A stretch of 64,000 bases of DNA from Bacteroidales bacterium (GTDB lineage: Bacteria > Bacteroidota > Bacteroidia > Bacteroidales > P3): the NCBI GenBank assembly GCA_017443265.1, contig JAFSOU010000122.1:1-64000 (forward strand). The letters run 5' to 3'. This document shows, in pieces, positions 55,868-64,000 of this stretch (position 1 is its first letter; each line of letters begins with the position of its first letter). The notes beneath the pieces were generated by a model. That model was not told where the DNA came from. It searched no databases and saw only the letters and a list, made by a program, of their open reading frames with translations. The translations under genes were made by a program, and so were the position numbers.

Positions 55868-58800
55868 GAAATATACTGCTCCGCCTATATGCCTTTTTCG
55901 ACAAACGTCATCCCTTGATGGTCGTTGCGCTGACGGTATTGCTCGCTTTGATGGCCTTGTGTCTGCTGCGGCTGGATTTTGTAGAGGACATCAGCCGTTT
56001 TCTACCGCAGGAGGGACACGACAACCGCCAAAACTATGCCTATCAGAACATCGGGGCTGCAAACAAGATAATGATAAACGTGTATGCCACGCAGGGCGAG
56101 CCCGACCAAGAAGTGCTGATGGAAGCCGTGGACCGTTTGGCCGAGCGTTTCGAAAGTGCCGATGTGGCGGAACATACCACCGATGTTTTCTATCAGGTGG
56201 ACGAGGAGAAAGTGTTCGAGCTGACGGGTTTCGTTCAGGCCAACATGCCGTACTACCTCGACAGCGCCGACTATGCCCGTATCGACAGCCTTCTCGCTCC
56301 GCAGAAGATAGCACAGGCACTTGCCGCCGACAAGCAGGTGCTTCTCTCGCCCGCCGGCGGTGTGGCCAAAAAGATAATCGTGAACGACCCGCTGGGGTTC
56401 GTATCGCCTAAACTTCAGCAACTTGGAGGGGGCAACCCCATGGGCGACCGCTACGAAATCGTCGACGGGTATGTGTTCAACAAGGAGGGCAACGAGGCGA
56501 TAATGGCCGTTACCTCCAAATATCCGGTTAGCGAGACTTCGGGCAACAAAAAGCTTGTGCAACAGATAGATAAGATTGCCCATGAGGTGGAGAACGAGTT
56601 CGGCGGCACGGTGAAAGTGGATTATATAGGCGCCGCTGTGATTTCGGTGGAAAACGCCGACCGCATCAAAACCGACAGCATAATCTCCACCATCCTTGCG
56701 CTGGTGCTCATCCTTGCCCTGCTGATGTATTTCTTCCGCGATGCCAGAGCGTTGATAATCATAGTGTTTTCGCTGATTTTCGGTGGGCTTTTCGGATTGG
56801 CGTTCCTCGCCCTGTTCAAAGGCACCGTGTCGGTGATAGCGATAGGGGTGGGGTCCATAATTGTCGGAATAGCAGTGAATTACCCACTGCATTTCCTCGC
56901 CCATTACCAGCAGGGATACAGCAAGGAGCAGACTATCAAGGACATAATAGAGCCGCTTGTTACGGGCAACCTAACCACCGTTGGAGCATTCCTGAGCCTC
57001 GTGTTCATCAGCTCCGACGCCATGAAAGACCTCGGACTCTTCGCCGCCTTGCTTTTGGTGGGAACGATATTGTTTGTCCTTGTCTTTTTGCCACATCTGT
57101 TCCGAAAAACTCTGTTCCATAGGCAGGACCGCTCCTCTACAAGGCTCGTCTTCGGCAAGGTGGCCGACCGCCGTTTCGAACAAAATAAATTCATCGTCCT
57201 TGCCATAGTGCTGATTACCATACCGTTGTATTATTTCAGCCGGCAGACGGCTTTCGAGTCGGACATGAGCAAAATCAACTACATGACTCCAGACCAACGC
57301 ACAAAGCTCGACAAGCTGATAGCCCAGACCGAGAGCGGTGTGCCGTCGGTTTACTGTGTGGCCGAGGGCAAGGATATGGAGGAAGCCCTGCGCGGCTACG
57401 AGGCGGCGATGCCCGTCATCGACAGTATGGCCGCCGACAGCACCGTGGTCAAAGTGTCGGGAATTGGCGGCTTTGTGCCTTCGCAGCAAATGCAGAAACA
57501 GCGTGTGGAGCAATGGGAGGCTTTCTGGTGCACCCGTCGCGACGAACTTGTGCGCAACGTCGAGGCCGAGGCCGCGAAACTCGGCTACAGCAAAGGAGCA
57601 TTGCAACCTTTCTTCGACATCATCGGCAAAAGCCACGGAACTCACGAATATACCTATTTTGAACCGATAATCAATTCGTTTGCAAGTAATTACCTATGCA
57701 GCAACCCCGACCACTGCATGGTTTACACCCTGATGGAGAGCAACCACCGCGAGGCTGTGGCGCAACGGCTTGGCAATGTGGACGATGGCGTATTCACCAT
57801 GGACAACACTAGCATAGTGAACAAAATGGTTGACGCACTTTCCGACGATTTCGACTATGTGCTTTATATCTGCGGTTTCATCGTGTTTTTATTCCTCACC
57901 ATCTCGTTCGGGCGGCTGGAGCTCAGCCTGTTGTCGTTCCTCCCGCTGGCGGTGGGCTGGATTTGGATTTTGGGCATTATGAACATCTTCGACATACGGT
58001 TTAACATCATCAACATCATTCTTGCCACCTTCATTTTCGGTCAGGGCGACGACTACACCATTTTCGTCACCGAAGGGATGATGTACGAATACACCTACCG
58101 TCGCAAGATGCTGGCGTCGTACAAAAACTCGGTGCTGCTGTCGGCCACCATTATGTTTATCGGCATCGGCTCGCTGATTATTGCCAAACACCCTGCCATG
58201 CACTCGCTGGCCGAAGTAACGATAATCGGTATGTTCTGCGTGGTGCTGATGGCCTACATTTTCCCGCCGCTCATCTACCGCTGGCTCACCAAAAAACGCG
58301 GCCACGACCGCCTGATGCCTATTACCTTGCTCAACCTTCTGAAAACTATCTACGCTTTTACGGTTTTCTTCGTTTTCTCGATATTCCTCTCTATTTTGGG
58401 ATTTTTTGTGCTTACCATCGGAGGCAAAACGCCAAAGCATAAGTTGTTTTACCACAAATGTTTATGTGGGCTTCTGCGCACCTGCGTGCGTTGGATGCCG
58501 GGAGTGGAGGCGCATGTGCACAACACCTCCGGCGAGACTTTCGAAAAGCCCGCCATCATCACCTGCAACCACCAGTCGCACCTCGACCTGCTTTATACGC
58601 TTGCCCTCAACCCCAAAATCATCTGTCTGACAAACAAATGGGTGTGGAACAGCCCGTTCTACGGCTGGATAATACGTTACGCCGATTTCTATCCCGTGGC
58701 CAATGGTCTTGAGGAGAACGAGAAACAGGTTGAAAAGGCTTTGCGCAACGGCTACTCGGTGCTTATCTTCCCCGAAGGCACCCGTTCCGAGACTTGCGAC

Positions 58801-59364
58801 ATACTGCGTTTCCACAAAGGTGCATTCCATCTGGCCAAAAAACTTGGCGTGGACGTGCTGCCGCTTGTTACCCACGGCATCGGACATGTTTTCCCGAAAC
58901 AGGAGTTTATGCTGCGCAAAGGGCGAGTGGATGTGCAGATTATGCCACGTGTTACCAACGAAAATCCGCTTATGGAAGGCGACGCCAACACAGTTGCCAA
59001 AGCCATGCGGCAATACTATGTGGAGCAATACGGGCAGCTGTGCCGCGATACCGAGACCGCCGACTACTACGCCGACCTTGTGCTGCACAACTATATTTAT
59101 AAAGGAAGCGACATAGAACGTCGTGCCCGTAAAAACCTGAAACATAACGGCAACTACCGCGAAGCCATCGCCGCACTGCCCGACAACGGTGAATTCCGTA
59201 TCGACAACTGCGGACAGGGCGAGTTTGCACTGCTTGCCGCCTTGGTGAAGAAAGACCTGCAAATCACGGCCACCGACAGCGACGCCGATTTGGTGGACAT
59301 CGCCGCCAACTGTGTCAGCGTGCCGCAAAACTTGAAATACGAACATCCCAATGCCGATGAATAA
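55864..59364 (+). CDS. MMPL/RND-type exporter fused to an acyltransferase and a C-terminal Rossmann-like segment
   Basis: The 1166-residue protein starts at a GTG overlapping the previous stop. Residues 1-860 are an RND/MMPL transporter with two sets of membrane helices, including GSIIVGIAVNYPLHFLAHY and, near residue 728, GQGDDYTIFVTEGMMYEYTY. Residues about 880-1050 are a PlsC-type acyltransferase with NHQSHLD at 902-908 and FPEGTRSE at 969-976. The last 100 residues include LHNYIYKGSDIERRARKNL and GQGEFALLAALVKKDL, resembling a truncated methyltransferase-like fold. The protein probably exports the polyene and esterifies it to a lipid, as suggested for homologues in flexirubin clusters. 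Confidence 0.87.
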   Translation: MRNILLRLYAFFDKRHPLMVVALTVLLALMALCLLRLDFVEDISRFLPQEGHDNRQNYAYQNIGAANKIMINVYATQGEPDQEVLMEAVDRLAERFESADVAEHTTDVFYQVDEEKVFELTGFVQANMPYYLDSADYARIDSLLAPQKIAQALAADKQVLLSPAGGVAKKIIVNDPLGFVSPKLQQLGGGNPMGDRYEIVDGYVFNKEGNEAIMAVTSKYPVSETSGNKKLVQQIDKIAHEVENEFGGTVKVDYIGAAVISVENADRIKTDSIISTILALVLILALLMYFFRDARALIIIVFSLIFGGLFGLAFLALFKGTVSVIAIGVGSIIVGIAVNYPLHFLAHYQQGYSKEQTIKDIIEPLVTGNLTTVGAFLSLVFISSDAMKDLGLFAALLLVGTILFVLVFLPHLFRKTLFHRQDRSSTRLVFGKVADRRFEQNKFIVLAIVLITIPLYYFSRQTAFESDMSKINYMTPDQRTKLDKLIAQTESGVPSVYCVAEGKDMEEALRGYEAAMPVIDSMAADSTVVKVSGIGGFVPSQQMQKQRVEQWEAFWCTRRDELVRNVEAEAAKLGYSKGALQPFFDIIGKSHGTHEYTYFEPIINSFASNYLCSNPDHCMVYTLMESNHREAVAQRLGNVDDGVFTMDNTSIVNKMVDALSDDFDYVLYICGFIVFLFLTISFGRLELSLLSFLPLAVGWIWILGIMNIFDIRFNIINIILATFIFGQGDDYTIFVTEGMMYEYTYRRKMLASYKNSVLLSATIMFIGIGSLIIAKHPAMHSLAEVTIIGMFCVVLMAYIFPPLIYRWLTKKRGHDRLMPITLLNLLKTIYAFTVFFVFSIFLSILGFFVLTIGGKTPKHKLFYHKCLCGLLRTCVRWMPGVEAHVHNTSGETFEKPAIITCNHQSHLDLLYTLALNPKIICLTNKWVWNSPFYGWIIRYADFYPVANGLEENEKQVEKALRNGYSVLIFPEGTRSETCDILRFHKGAFHLAKKLGVDVLPLVTHGIGHVFPKQEFMLRKGRVDVQIMPRVTNENPLMEGDANTVAKAMRQYYVEQYGQLCRDTETADYYADLVLHNYIYKGSDIERRARKNLKHNGNYREAIAALPDNGEFRIDNCGQGEFALLAALVKKDLQITATDSDADLVDIAANCVSVPQNLKYEHPNADE

Positions 59365-60853
59365 GAACAAAATAGTGATAGTGGGCAGCGGCCTCGGAGG
59401 GCTGGTGTGCGGTTACGTACTTTCCAAGAACGGATACGATGTAACCATCCTCGAAAAAAACGCCCAGATAGGAGGGTGCCTGCAGACTTTCCGCCGCGGC
59501 GGCGTGAAATTCGACACAGGTATGCATTACATAGGCAGTATGCTCGAAAACCAGATACTGCACCGTTTTTGGAACTACCTCGGTCTGCTCGACACTGTCC
59601 CCCTGCAGCAGCTCGACACCGGCGGCTACGACGTCATCTCCCTTGCAGGCGAGACCTTCAAATTCGCCAATGGATACGAGCGTTTCGCCGACACCCTATC
59701 TCAGCAGTTCCCCGACAACCGTTCCGACATAGAGACCTACCTCTCGCGTGTGCGCGAAATTGCCGACGCTTCGCCGCTCTACAACCTCCGCAAGATAAAC
59801 AACAACATCTTTATCGAAGCCGACTACATCAAAACCAGCATCAACGAATTTATAGCCTCATCGACATCCAACCCCAAGTTGCAGAACGTGCTGGCGGGCA
59901 ACCTGCCGCTGTATGCCGGCGTCAAGGACAAAACTCCTACATACGTCCATGCCCTGATTCATAACTTCTACATACAGAGTGCGTTCCGTATTATTGGCGG
60001 CAGCGACACCATAGCCCATTCGTTGGCCAAGTCCATCGAGAAATTCGGTGGCAAGGTGCGCACCAACGCCGAAGTGGAGAAACTTATCTGCGACGATACC
60101 CACGCCACTTCCGTGCTCCTGACCTCGGGCGAGGTGGTGGTGGCCGATTATTTCGTTTCCAACGTCCATCCGCAGGCGTTCCTCGGCAAAATCGATTCGC
60201 ACATAATACGCAAGGCCTATCGCGAACGCATCTCCAAACTGGAAAACACCATCTCCAATTTCACCGTATATATCAAATTCAAGGAAAACGCCACACCGTA
60301 CCTCAACTACAACTATTATTTCTACGAATTACCCGATGTCTGGAAATCAAACGATTACGACATCGGCAAATGGCCGCAAAGCTACCTCTTTATGCACCAG
60401 TGCCACCAGAAAAATCCCGTCTATGCCCAAAGTGCCGAGCTTATCGGCTACATGCACTACGACGAGGTGCGGCGTTGGGAAGGCACCCGTGTGGGACACC
60501 GCGGACAGGAGTATCTTGATTTCAAGGAGCAAAAAGCCGATAAACTTCTTGAAAGCCTCGAACAGTCGTTCCCCGGCATCCGCAGTTGCATAGAGTCGTA
60601 CTACACATCGACGCCGCTCACCTACAGCGACTACACTGCCACCCACGAAGGCTCGATGTACGGCATAATACGCGACAAAAACTTCCCCAGCCAGACCTAC
60701 GTTTCGCAACGCACCAAAATTCCCAACCTTTTTATGACTGGACAGAATATCAATTCGCACGGCATTCTCGGCGTAACCATCGGAGGAATAATAACTTGTG
60801 CCGAATTTCTTGGCATCAATAAAATTATCCAGGAGATTTATGACAATATCTAG
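59351..60853 (+). CDS. CrtI/phytoene-desaturase-like FAD oxidoreductase
   Basis: The 500-residue product has the N-terminal dinucleotide fold IVIVGSGLGGLVCGYVLS and EKNAQIGGCLQTFRRGGVKF, as in carotenoid desaturases and related isomerases. The C-terminus has the FAD-contact motif LFMTGQNINSHGILGVTIGG. Homologues accompany flexirubin/aryl-polyene gene sets and may oxidise or isomerise the polyene chain. The ATG at 59351 overlaps the exporter gene by 14 bases; a second ATG at 59357 is possible. It is the last gene of the operon, and no clear terminator follows. Confidence 0.87.
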   Translation: MPMNKNKIVIVGSGLGGLVCGYVLSKNGYDVTILEKNAQIGGCLQTFRRGGVKFDTGMHYIGSMLENQILHRFWNYLGLLDTVPLQQLDTGGYDVISLAGETFKFANGYERFADTLSQQFPDNRSDIETYLSRVREIADASPLYNLRKINNNIFIEADYIKTSINEFIASSTSNPKLQNVLAGNLPLYAGVKDKTPTYVHALIHNFYIQSAFRIIGGSDTIAHSLAKSIEKFGGKVRTNAEVEKLICDDTHATSVLLTSGEVVVADYFVSNVHPQAFLGKIDSHIIRKAYRERISKLENTISNFTVYIKFKENATPYLNYNYYFYELPDVWKSNDYDIGKWPQSYLFMHQCHQKNPVYAQSAELIGYMHYDEVRRWEGTRVGHRGQEYLDFKEQKADKLLESLEQSFPGIRSCIESYYTSTPLTYSDYTATHEGSMYGIIRDKNFPSQTYVSQRTKIPNLFMTGQNINSHGILGVTIGGIITCAEFLGINKIIQEIYDNI

Positions 60854-61315
60854 TGGTTGGTGGTGTGAGGATTTTAGATTGTAGATATTTTTTGTTGCAG
60901 TCTTCGTTGCTTTGTGTAAGAAGCTGAAATTTTGCATAATACTTTTTTTTTCTGTGTGATACATTCAACTTTTGCTGTACATCCATTGTGGTCGGGACCA
61001 AAGCACGACATTTGTCGAGAATGATGTTTTTTGGGTGCTGTCCGCGCCGAAAGTAGTAATAAAAACATCGTTTTAAGTGTTAATAATTCTTATGTAATTA
61101 GTTGATATGTAATAAGATAATATTTGTTAGTTCGTAATTGTTGAAAACTATGTTTTTATTTTTAACATTTTTTCTCGATAAAAAGTGTAACTTTGCAAAT
61201 GGATTTGGAAGTTGTAAAATGGGGATCCGGCGATTTCCCTTTCCGCACAAAATAAAAAGTAGTTGTTTTACGGACCCCACAAAAGTTGCGCCCGACACGT
61301 ATTAGGGATTATAAA
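60854..61315. other. Non-coding gap with the promoter of a small membrane-protein gene
   Basis: Apart from the -7 box at 61188-61195 and a leader of about 120 nt, I see no structured RNA or gene in this 462-base stretch. TAGTTCGTAATTGTTGAAAAC near 61130 vaguely resembles the dispersed repeat, but the match is too weak to count. Confidence 0.5.
61188..61195 (+). promoter_or_regulatory. -7 box upstream of the small membrane-protein gene
   Basis: TAACTTTG fits TAnnTTTG and is followed by the usual GC-poor initiation region. Confidence 0.65.
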
Positions 61316-61645
61316 ATGGAAGAAAATATGAATACTCCAGTTCAGGAAAATGCTCCAGTGGCAGAAACCCCGAAAAAAGGTGGTGGACTTGTAGTGGCAG
61401 CCTTCATTCTGGCTATCGTTTCCTTCATCGTATGCTGGTTCCCTGCAGTTGGCTGGCTTACTTATATTACAGCTACCCTGGCAGTTATTTTCGGCATCAT
61501 AGGCCTTGTTAAAAAACAGAAAAAAGTTCTGGCCATCATCAGCCTCGTTCTTGCTGGTGCAAGCTGGATTATCTACTATTTCGTGCTTAAAGCTGCCACT
61601 GAAGCTATTGCCAACGATTGGGCAAACAGCCTTATGAATATGTAA
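61316..61645 (+). CDS. Small membrane protein, DUF4190-like
   Basis: The 109-residue protein begins MEENMNTPVQENAPVAETPK, a polar tail. Two hydrophobic helix pairs follow: GGLVVAAFILAIVSFIVCWF with YITATLAVIFGIIGLV, and ISLVLAGASWIIYYFVLKA. This short cytoplasmic tail plus two to three helices is typical of the DUF4190/DUF308-like small membrane proteins. The frame upstream of 61316 includes only promoter-leader sequence. Its function is unknown. Confidence 0.8.
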   Translation: MEENMNTPVQENAPVAETPKKGGGLVVAAFILAIVSFIVCWFPAVGWLTYITATLAVIFGIIGLVKKQKKVLAIISLVLAGASWIIYYFVLKAATEAIANDWANSLMNM

Positions 61646-61664
61646 TTGAGAGAAACAATTATAT

Positions 61665-61700
61665 AAAGTGCAATTCCCGATGGGAGTTGCACTTTTTTTT
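61665..61700 (+). terminator. Terminator of the small membrane-protein gene
   Basis: AAAGTGCAATTCCC (61665-61678) pairs with GGGAGTTGCACTTT (61682 onward) apart from one pair, and is followed by eight T residues. Confidence 0.9.
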
Positions 61701-61765
61701 ATCAAAGTAACATTCTGTCTTTTAGCATTTTTGCGATACGTTTCGGCTATGTCGTAAAAAAATCG

Positions 61766-61773
61766 TATCTTTG
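61766..61773 (+). promoter_or_regulatory. -7 box of dapB
   Basis: TATCTTTG matches TAnnTTTG, 25 bases upstream of the dapB start codon. Confidence 0.7.
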
Positions 61774-61798
61774 CACCACGAACCATCTTATAACATTT

Positions 61799-62515
61799 AT
61801 GGAAATAGCATTGCTTGGCTACGGCAAAATGGGAAAAGAGATAGCTGCCGTGGCCGAAGAACGCGGACACGAAATCTCCGTAACCATCGACAGCGAGGCC
61901 GACTGGATGGAAAAAATCGACGACCTGCGCCACTGCGACGTGGCCATCGACTTCTCCACCCCCGACACCGCCGTGGACAACATCATGAAATGTTTCAACA
62001 TAGGCATGCCTATCGTTGTGGGCACCACCGGCTGGTACGACCAGCTGGAGAGCGTGGTCCACGACTGCCGCCAGCGCGACAACGCCGCCCTTTTCGTGGC
62101 CTCCAACTTCAGCATCGGGGCGAACATTCTCTTCCACCTCAACCGCCGTTTGGCCGAGGTGATGAACAACCATCCCGAATACAACGTGCGTATCGACGAA
62201 ACTCACCACATCCACAAGCTCGACGCCCCCAGCGGCACTGCCATCACCCTCGCCGAAGGCATCATCGACAACCTCGACGCCAAAGAGGGCTGGGAACTCG
62301 ACAGCGACAACCCCGAAGAGGTGAACATCGTGGCCCATCGCGAAGGCGAAGTGCCTGGCATACATCAGGTTACCTACGAGAGCGACATCGACCAGCTCTC
62401 CATCCGCCACGAGGCCAAATCGCGCAAAGGCTTCGCCCTCGGTGCAGTGGTGGCCGCCGAATTCCTAGAAGGCAAGAAAGGCTACTATACCATGGATGAT
62501 TTGCTTAACTTGTAG
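61799..62515 (+). CDS. dapB: 4-hydroxy-tetrahydrodipicolinate reductase
   Basis: DapB makes tetrahydrodipicolinate for lysine and peptidoglycan synthesis. The 238-residue product begins MEIALLGYGKMGKEIAAVAE with the NAD(P)H-binding loop. VAIDFSTPDT, VVGTTGWYDQ and the substrate motif HHIHKLDAPSGTA, with the catalytic His and Lys, are all present. The order and length are standard. It leads an operon with the ABC importer genes, 21 bases upstream of the permease. Confidence 0.95.
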   Translation: MEIALLGYGKMGKEIAAVAEERGHEISVTIDSEADWMEKIDDLRHCDVAIDFSTPDTAVDNIMKCFNIGMPIVVGTTGWYDQLESVVHDCRQRDNAALFVASNFSIGANILFHLNRRLAEVMNNHPEYNVRIDETHHIHKLDAPSGTAITLAEGIIDNLDAKEGWELDSDNPEEVNIVAHREGEVPGIHQVTYESDIDQLSIRHEAKSRKGFALGAVVAAEFLEGKKGYYTMDDLLNL

Positions 62516-62536
62516 ATTTACAAACCGTTATCCGAC

Positions 62537-63544
62537 GTGAAAAACAACAATCCGCTGCGCCGTCGTGGCATTGTGTTGCCGGTGTCGGCCATAGTGATGC
62601 TGGCATTGATGTTTGTGGTGTCGCTGGTGGGTATTGTGGGTTTTTCGCCCGCCGAGGCACTGGATTATCTCTGGCAGGGTGTCGGTGGCGGCGATACCAA
62701 CGTGATATACTGGAACTTGCGTCTACCGCGCATAGTGCTGTGCGTGCTGATAGGTGCTGTGCTCTCCGTGTCGGGAGCCACCTATCAGGCGGTGTTCCGC
62801 AACCCCCTCACCGACCCGTATGTGCTGGGTATCTCGTCGGGAGCCTCGCTGGGAGCGGCAGTGGCGATATTGCTCGGACTCGAGAGCTCCTTTTTCGGCG
62901 TAGGACTGATGGCCCTCGCCACCGCCCTCATCACTGTGCTTTTGATTTACAAGATAGCCTCCATCGGCAACCGCATGCACACCGCAACGCTCTTGCTCAC
63001 AGGTGTTTGCTTCACCTTTCTGGCCACGGCCATAGTGTCGTTCCTGATGGTGATAAATCAGGACAAGATGGACAGGATAATTTTCTGGACCATGGGCAGT
63101 TTCTCCACCGTGGCGTGGAGCGACGTGCTGATATTGCTCCCCGTGGCCGTGCTGGGCATCGCCGTGGTGCTTTTCCACAGTCGCGACCTCAACCTGCTGC
63201 TTGTTGGCAGCGAAACGGCCAAGAGTCTTGGCGTGGAGGTGGAGCGGGTGAAAAAGATACTCCTTTTCTGCACCACGCTGATGGTGGCTTTCGCAGTGTC
63301 GGCCTGCGGCGTTATCGGCTTTGTGGGACTTGTGGTGCCGCACTGCATACGTCTTGTGGTAGGCTCCGACAACCGTCTGATAATACCTTATTCCGTCGTC
63401 GCCGGCGGCATTTTCCTGCTTTTGTGCGACACTTTGGCGCGGACGGTGCTGATGCCCTCCGAAATCCCCGTGGGAAGCGTTACGGCACTTGTCGGCGCAC
63501 CGATGTTTATTTACCTGCTTTACAAATCAAAAAAACGTTTCTGA
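62537..63544 (+). CDS. FecCD/BtuC-type ABC importer permease
   Basis: The 335-residue membrane protein starts at GTG and has about ten hydrophobic helices. The BtuC/FecD family motifs are WNLRLPRIVLCVLIGAVLSV, GATYQAVFRNPLTDPYVLG, GISSGASLGAAVAI and ACGVIGFVGLVVPHCIRLVV. Such permeases import ferric siderophores, heme or cobalamin with a periplasmic binding protein; none is encoded within the window. The ATPase gene starts directly after its stop. Confidence 0.93.
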   Translation: MKNNNPLRRRGIVLPVSAIVMLALMFVVSLVGIVGFSPAEALDYLWQGVGGGDTNVIYWNLRLPRIVLCVLIGAVLSVSGATYQAVFRNPLTDPYVLGISSGASLGAAVAILLGLESSFFGVGLMALATALITVLLIYKIASIGNRMHTATLLLTGVCFTFLATAIVSFLMVINQDKMDRIIFWTMGSFSTVAWSDVLILLPVAVLGIAVVLFHSRDLNLLLVGSETAKSLGVEVERVKKILLFCTTLMVAFAVSACGVIGFVGLVVPHCIRLVVGSDNRLIIPYSVVAGGIFLLLCDTLARTVLMPSEIPVGSVTALVGAPMFIYLLYKSKKRF

Positions 63545-63545
63545 T

Positions 63546-64000
63546 ATGCTGAAAGTTAAGAACTTATCCTATGCCTTCGGGCAAAAGCAGGTGCTCAGCG
63601 ATATCAGTCTCGACATTGCCGAAGGCAGTTTCTATGCCGTGATGGGTGCCAACGGCTGCGGCAAGACCACACTCCTGCGTTGTATGGACAACCTGTTGGA
63701 GATACCAGCTGACACAGTGTTCCTTGGCGGGAAGGATATCACAGCCTACACCAGCCGGCAGCGCGCCATGCAGGTGGCTTACGTGGCACAACGTCCCACC
63801 TCCGATGTCGATTTCTCGGCTTTCGAGATAGTGCTGATGGGACGCAACCCGTATCAGAAACACCTGCAGAACGAGTCGCAGCACGACTGGGACATTGTGG
63901 AGCAGTGCATGCGGATGACCAACACATGGCACCTGCGTTTCTCCACCCTTGCACAGATGAGCGGGGGAGAGGTGCAGCGAGTGATGATAGCCCGTGCGCT
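63546..64000 (+). CDS. FecE/BtuD-type ABC importer ATPase (cut by window edge)
   Basis: The 151 residues visible begin MLKVKNLSYAFGQKQVLSDI. Walker A is GANGCGKTTLL, the Q-loop is VAQRPTSDVDF, FEIVLMGRNPY is typical of iron and cobalamin importers, and the ABC signature is MSGGEVQRVMIARA at the window end. It pairs with the permease immediately upstream. Confidence 0.93.
   Translation, partial: MLKVKNLSYAFGQKQVLSDISLDIAEGSFYAVMGANGCGKTTLLRCMDNLLEIPADTVFLGGKDITAYTSRQRAMQVAYVAQRPTSDVDFSAFEIVLMGRNPYQKHLQNESQHDWDIVEQCMRMTNTWHLRFSTLAQMSGGEVQRVMIARA

Noticed and set aside
61129-61160. A fourth copy of the dispersed repeat
   Set aside because: TAGTTCGTAATTGTTGAAAAC shares only short words with the element and lacks both the inverted ends and the TTTTCACACTGC core.

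Overview
The window looks like chromosomal DNA of a member of the Bacteroidales. The evidence is the recurring Bacteroidetes -7 promoter box TAnnTTTG, a C-terminal type IX secretion sorting domain on one secreted protein, many lipoproteins, families typical of the group (DUF5606, DUF1287, WbqC, PepSY-like), a UDP-galactopyranose mutase locus and an aryl-polyene/flexirubin-type polyketide operon. I cannot name the genus. Most of the window is ordinary housekeeping sequence with dense, co-directional genes.

Layout. 1-523: tail of a probable AAA/DUF4143 ATPase, then a non-coding stretch with a dispersed repeat and a 33-nt palindrome. 524-3732: mutS and a five-tRNA cluster (Gly, Leu, Lys, Pro, Thr). 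3756-17589: a long minus-strand run with mgtC, recN, def, ruvX, a SprT-like protease, nlpC/P60, ftsB-like, nitroreductase, recR, hutH, a zinc-ribbon coiled coil, nif3-like, aroE, phosphomannomutase and DUF5606. 17762-21473: tandem outer-membrane-type paralogues, DUF1287, WbqC and a small unknown. 21561-24301: truA with a tonB/exbD/exbB set. 24533-28433: trigger factor, and a secreted transglutaminase-like protein split by an in-frame TAG. 28560-31970: a galactofuranose-type operon (glf, GT2, second flavoprotein). 32049-36154: leuS, carrying an inserted nuclease-like domain, and a YxYD-repeat protein. 36352-38371: an AT-rich patch with an RHS-gene remnant between two unknown exported proteins. 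38798-45480: cstA, a PepSY-like lipoprotein, a nucleotidase-HD fusion and a large TPR protein.

45661-50530 is a rearranged locus. A 172-bp copy of the ligA 5' end lies ahead of an HD-gene remnant and a self-contained ATPase gene with its own palindromic operator. A 63-bp inverted-repeat element follows, and then intact ligA and hemW. 50531-51229 is a repeat-rich intergenic region. 51230-60853 is a compact aryl-polyene-type operon: ACP, a single-chain ketosynthase/chain-length-factor fusion, a small SMR-like transporter, LolA-like, dehydratase, GT2, an MMPL-acyltransferase fusion and a CrtI-like oxidoreductase. 61316-64000 holds a small membrane protein, dapB, and the start of an iron/cobalamin-type ABC importer.

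The observations most worth following up are the PD-(D/E)xK-like domain inserted in LeuRS, the fused KS-CLF in a minimal pigment-type operon, the ligA/ATPase rearrangement with its dispersed repeat family, and the in-frame stop in the sorted transglutaminase-like protein. All family assignments are by reading motifs; no database search was run.
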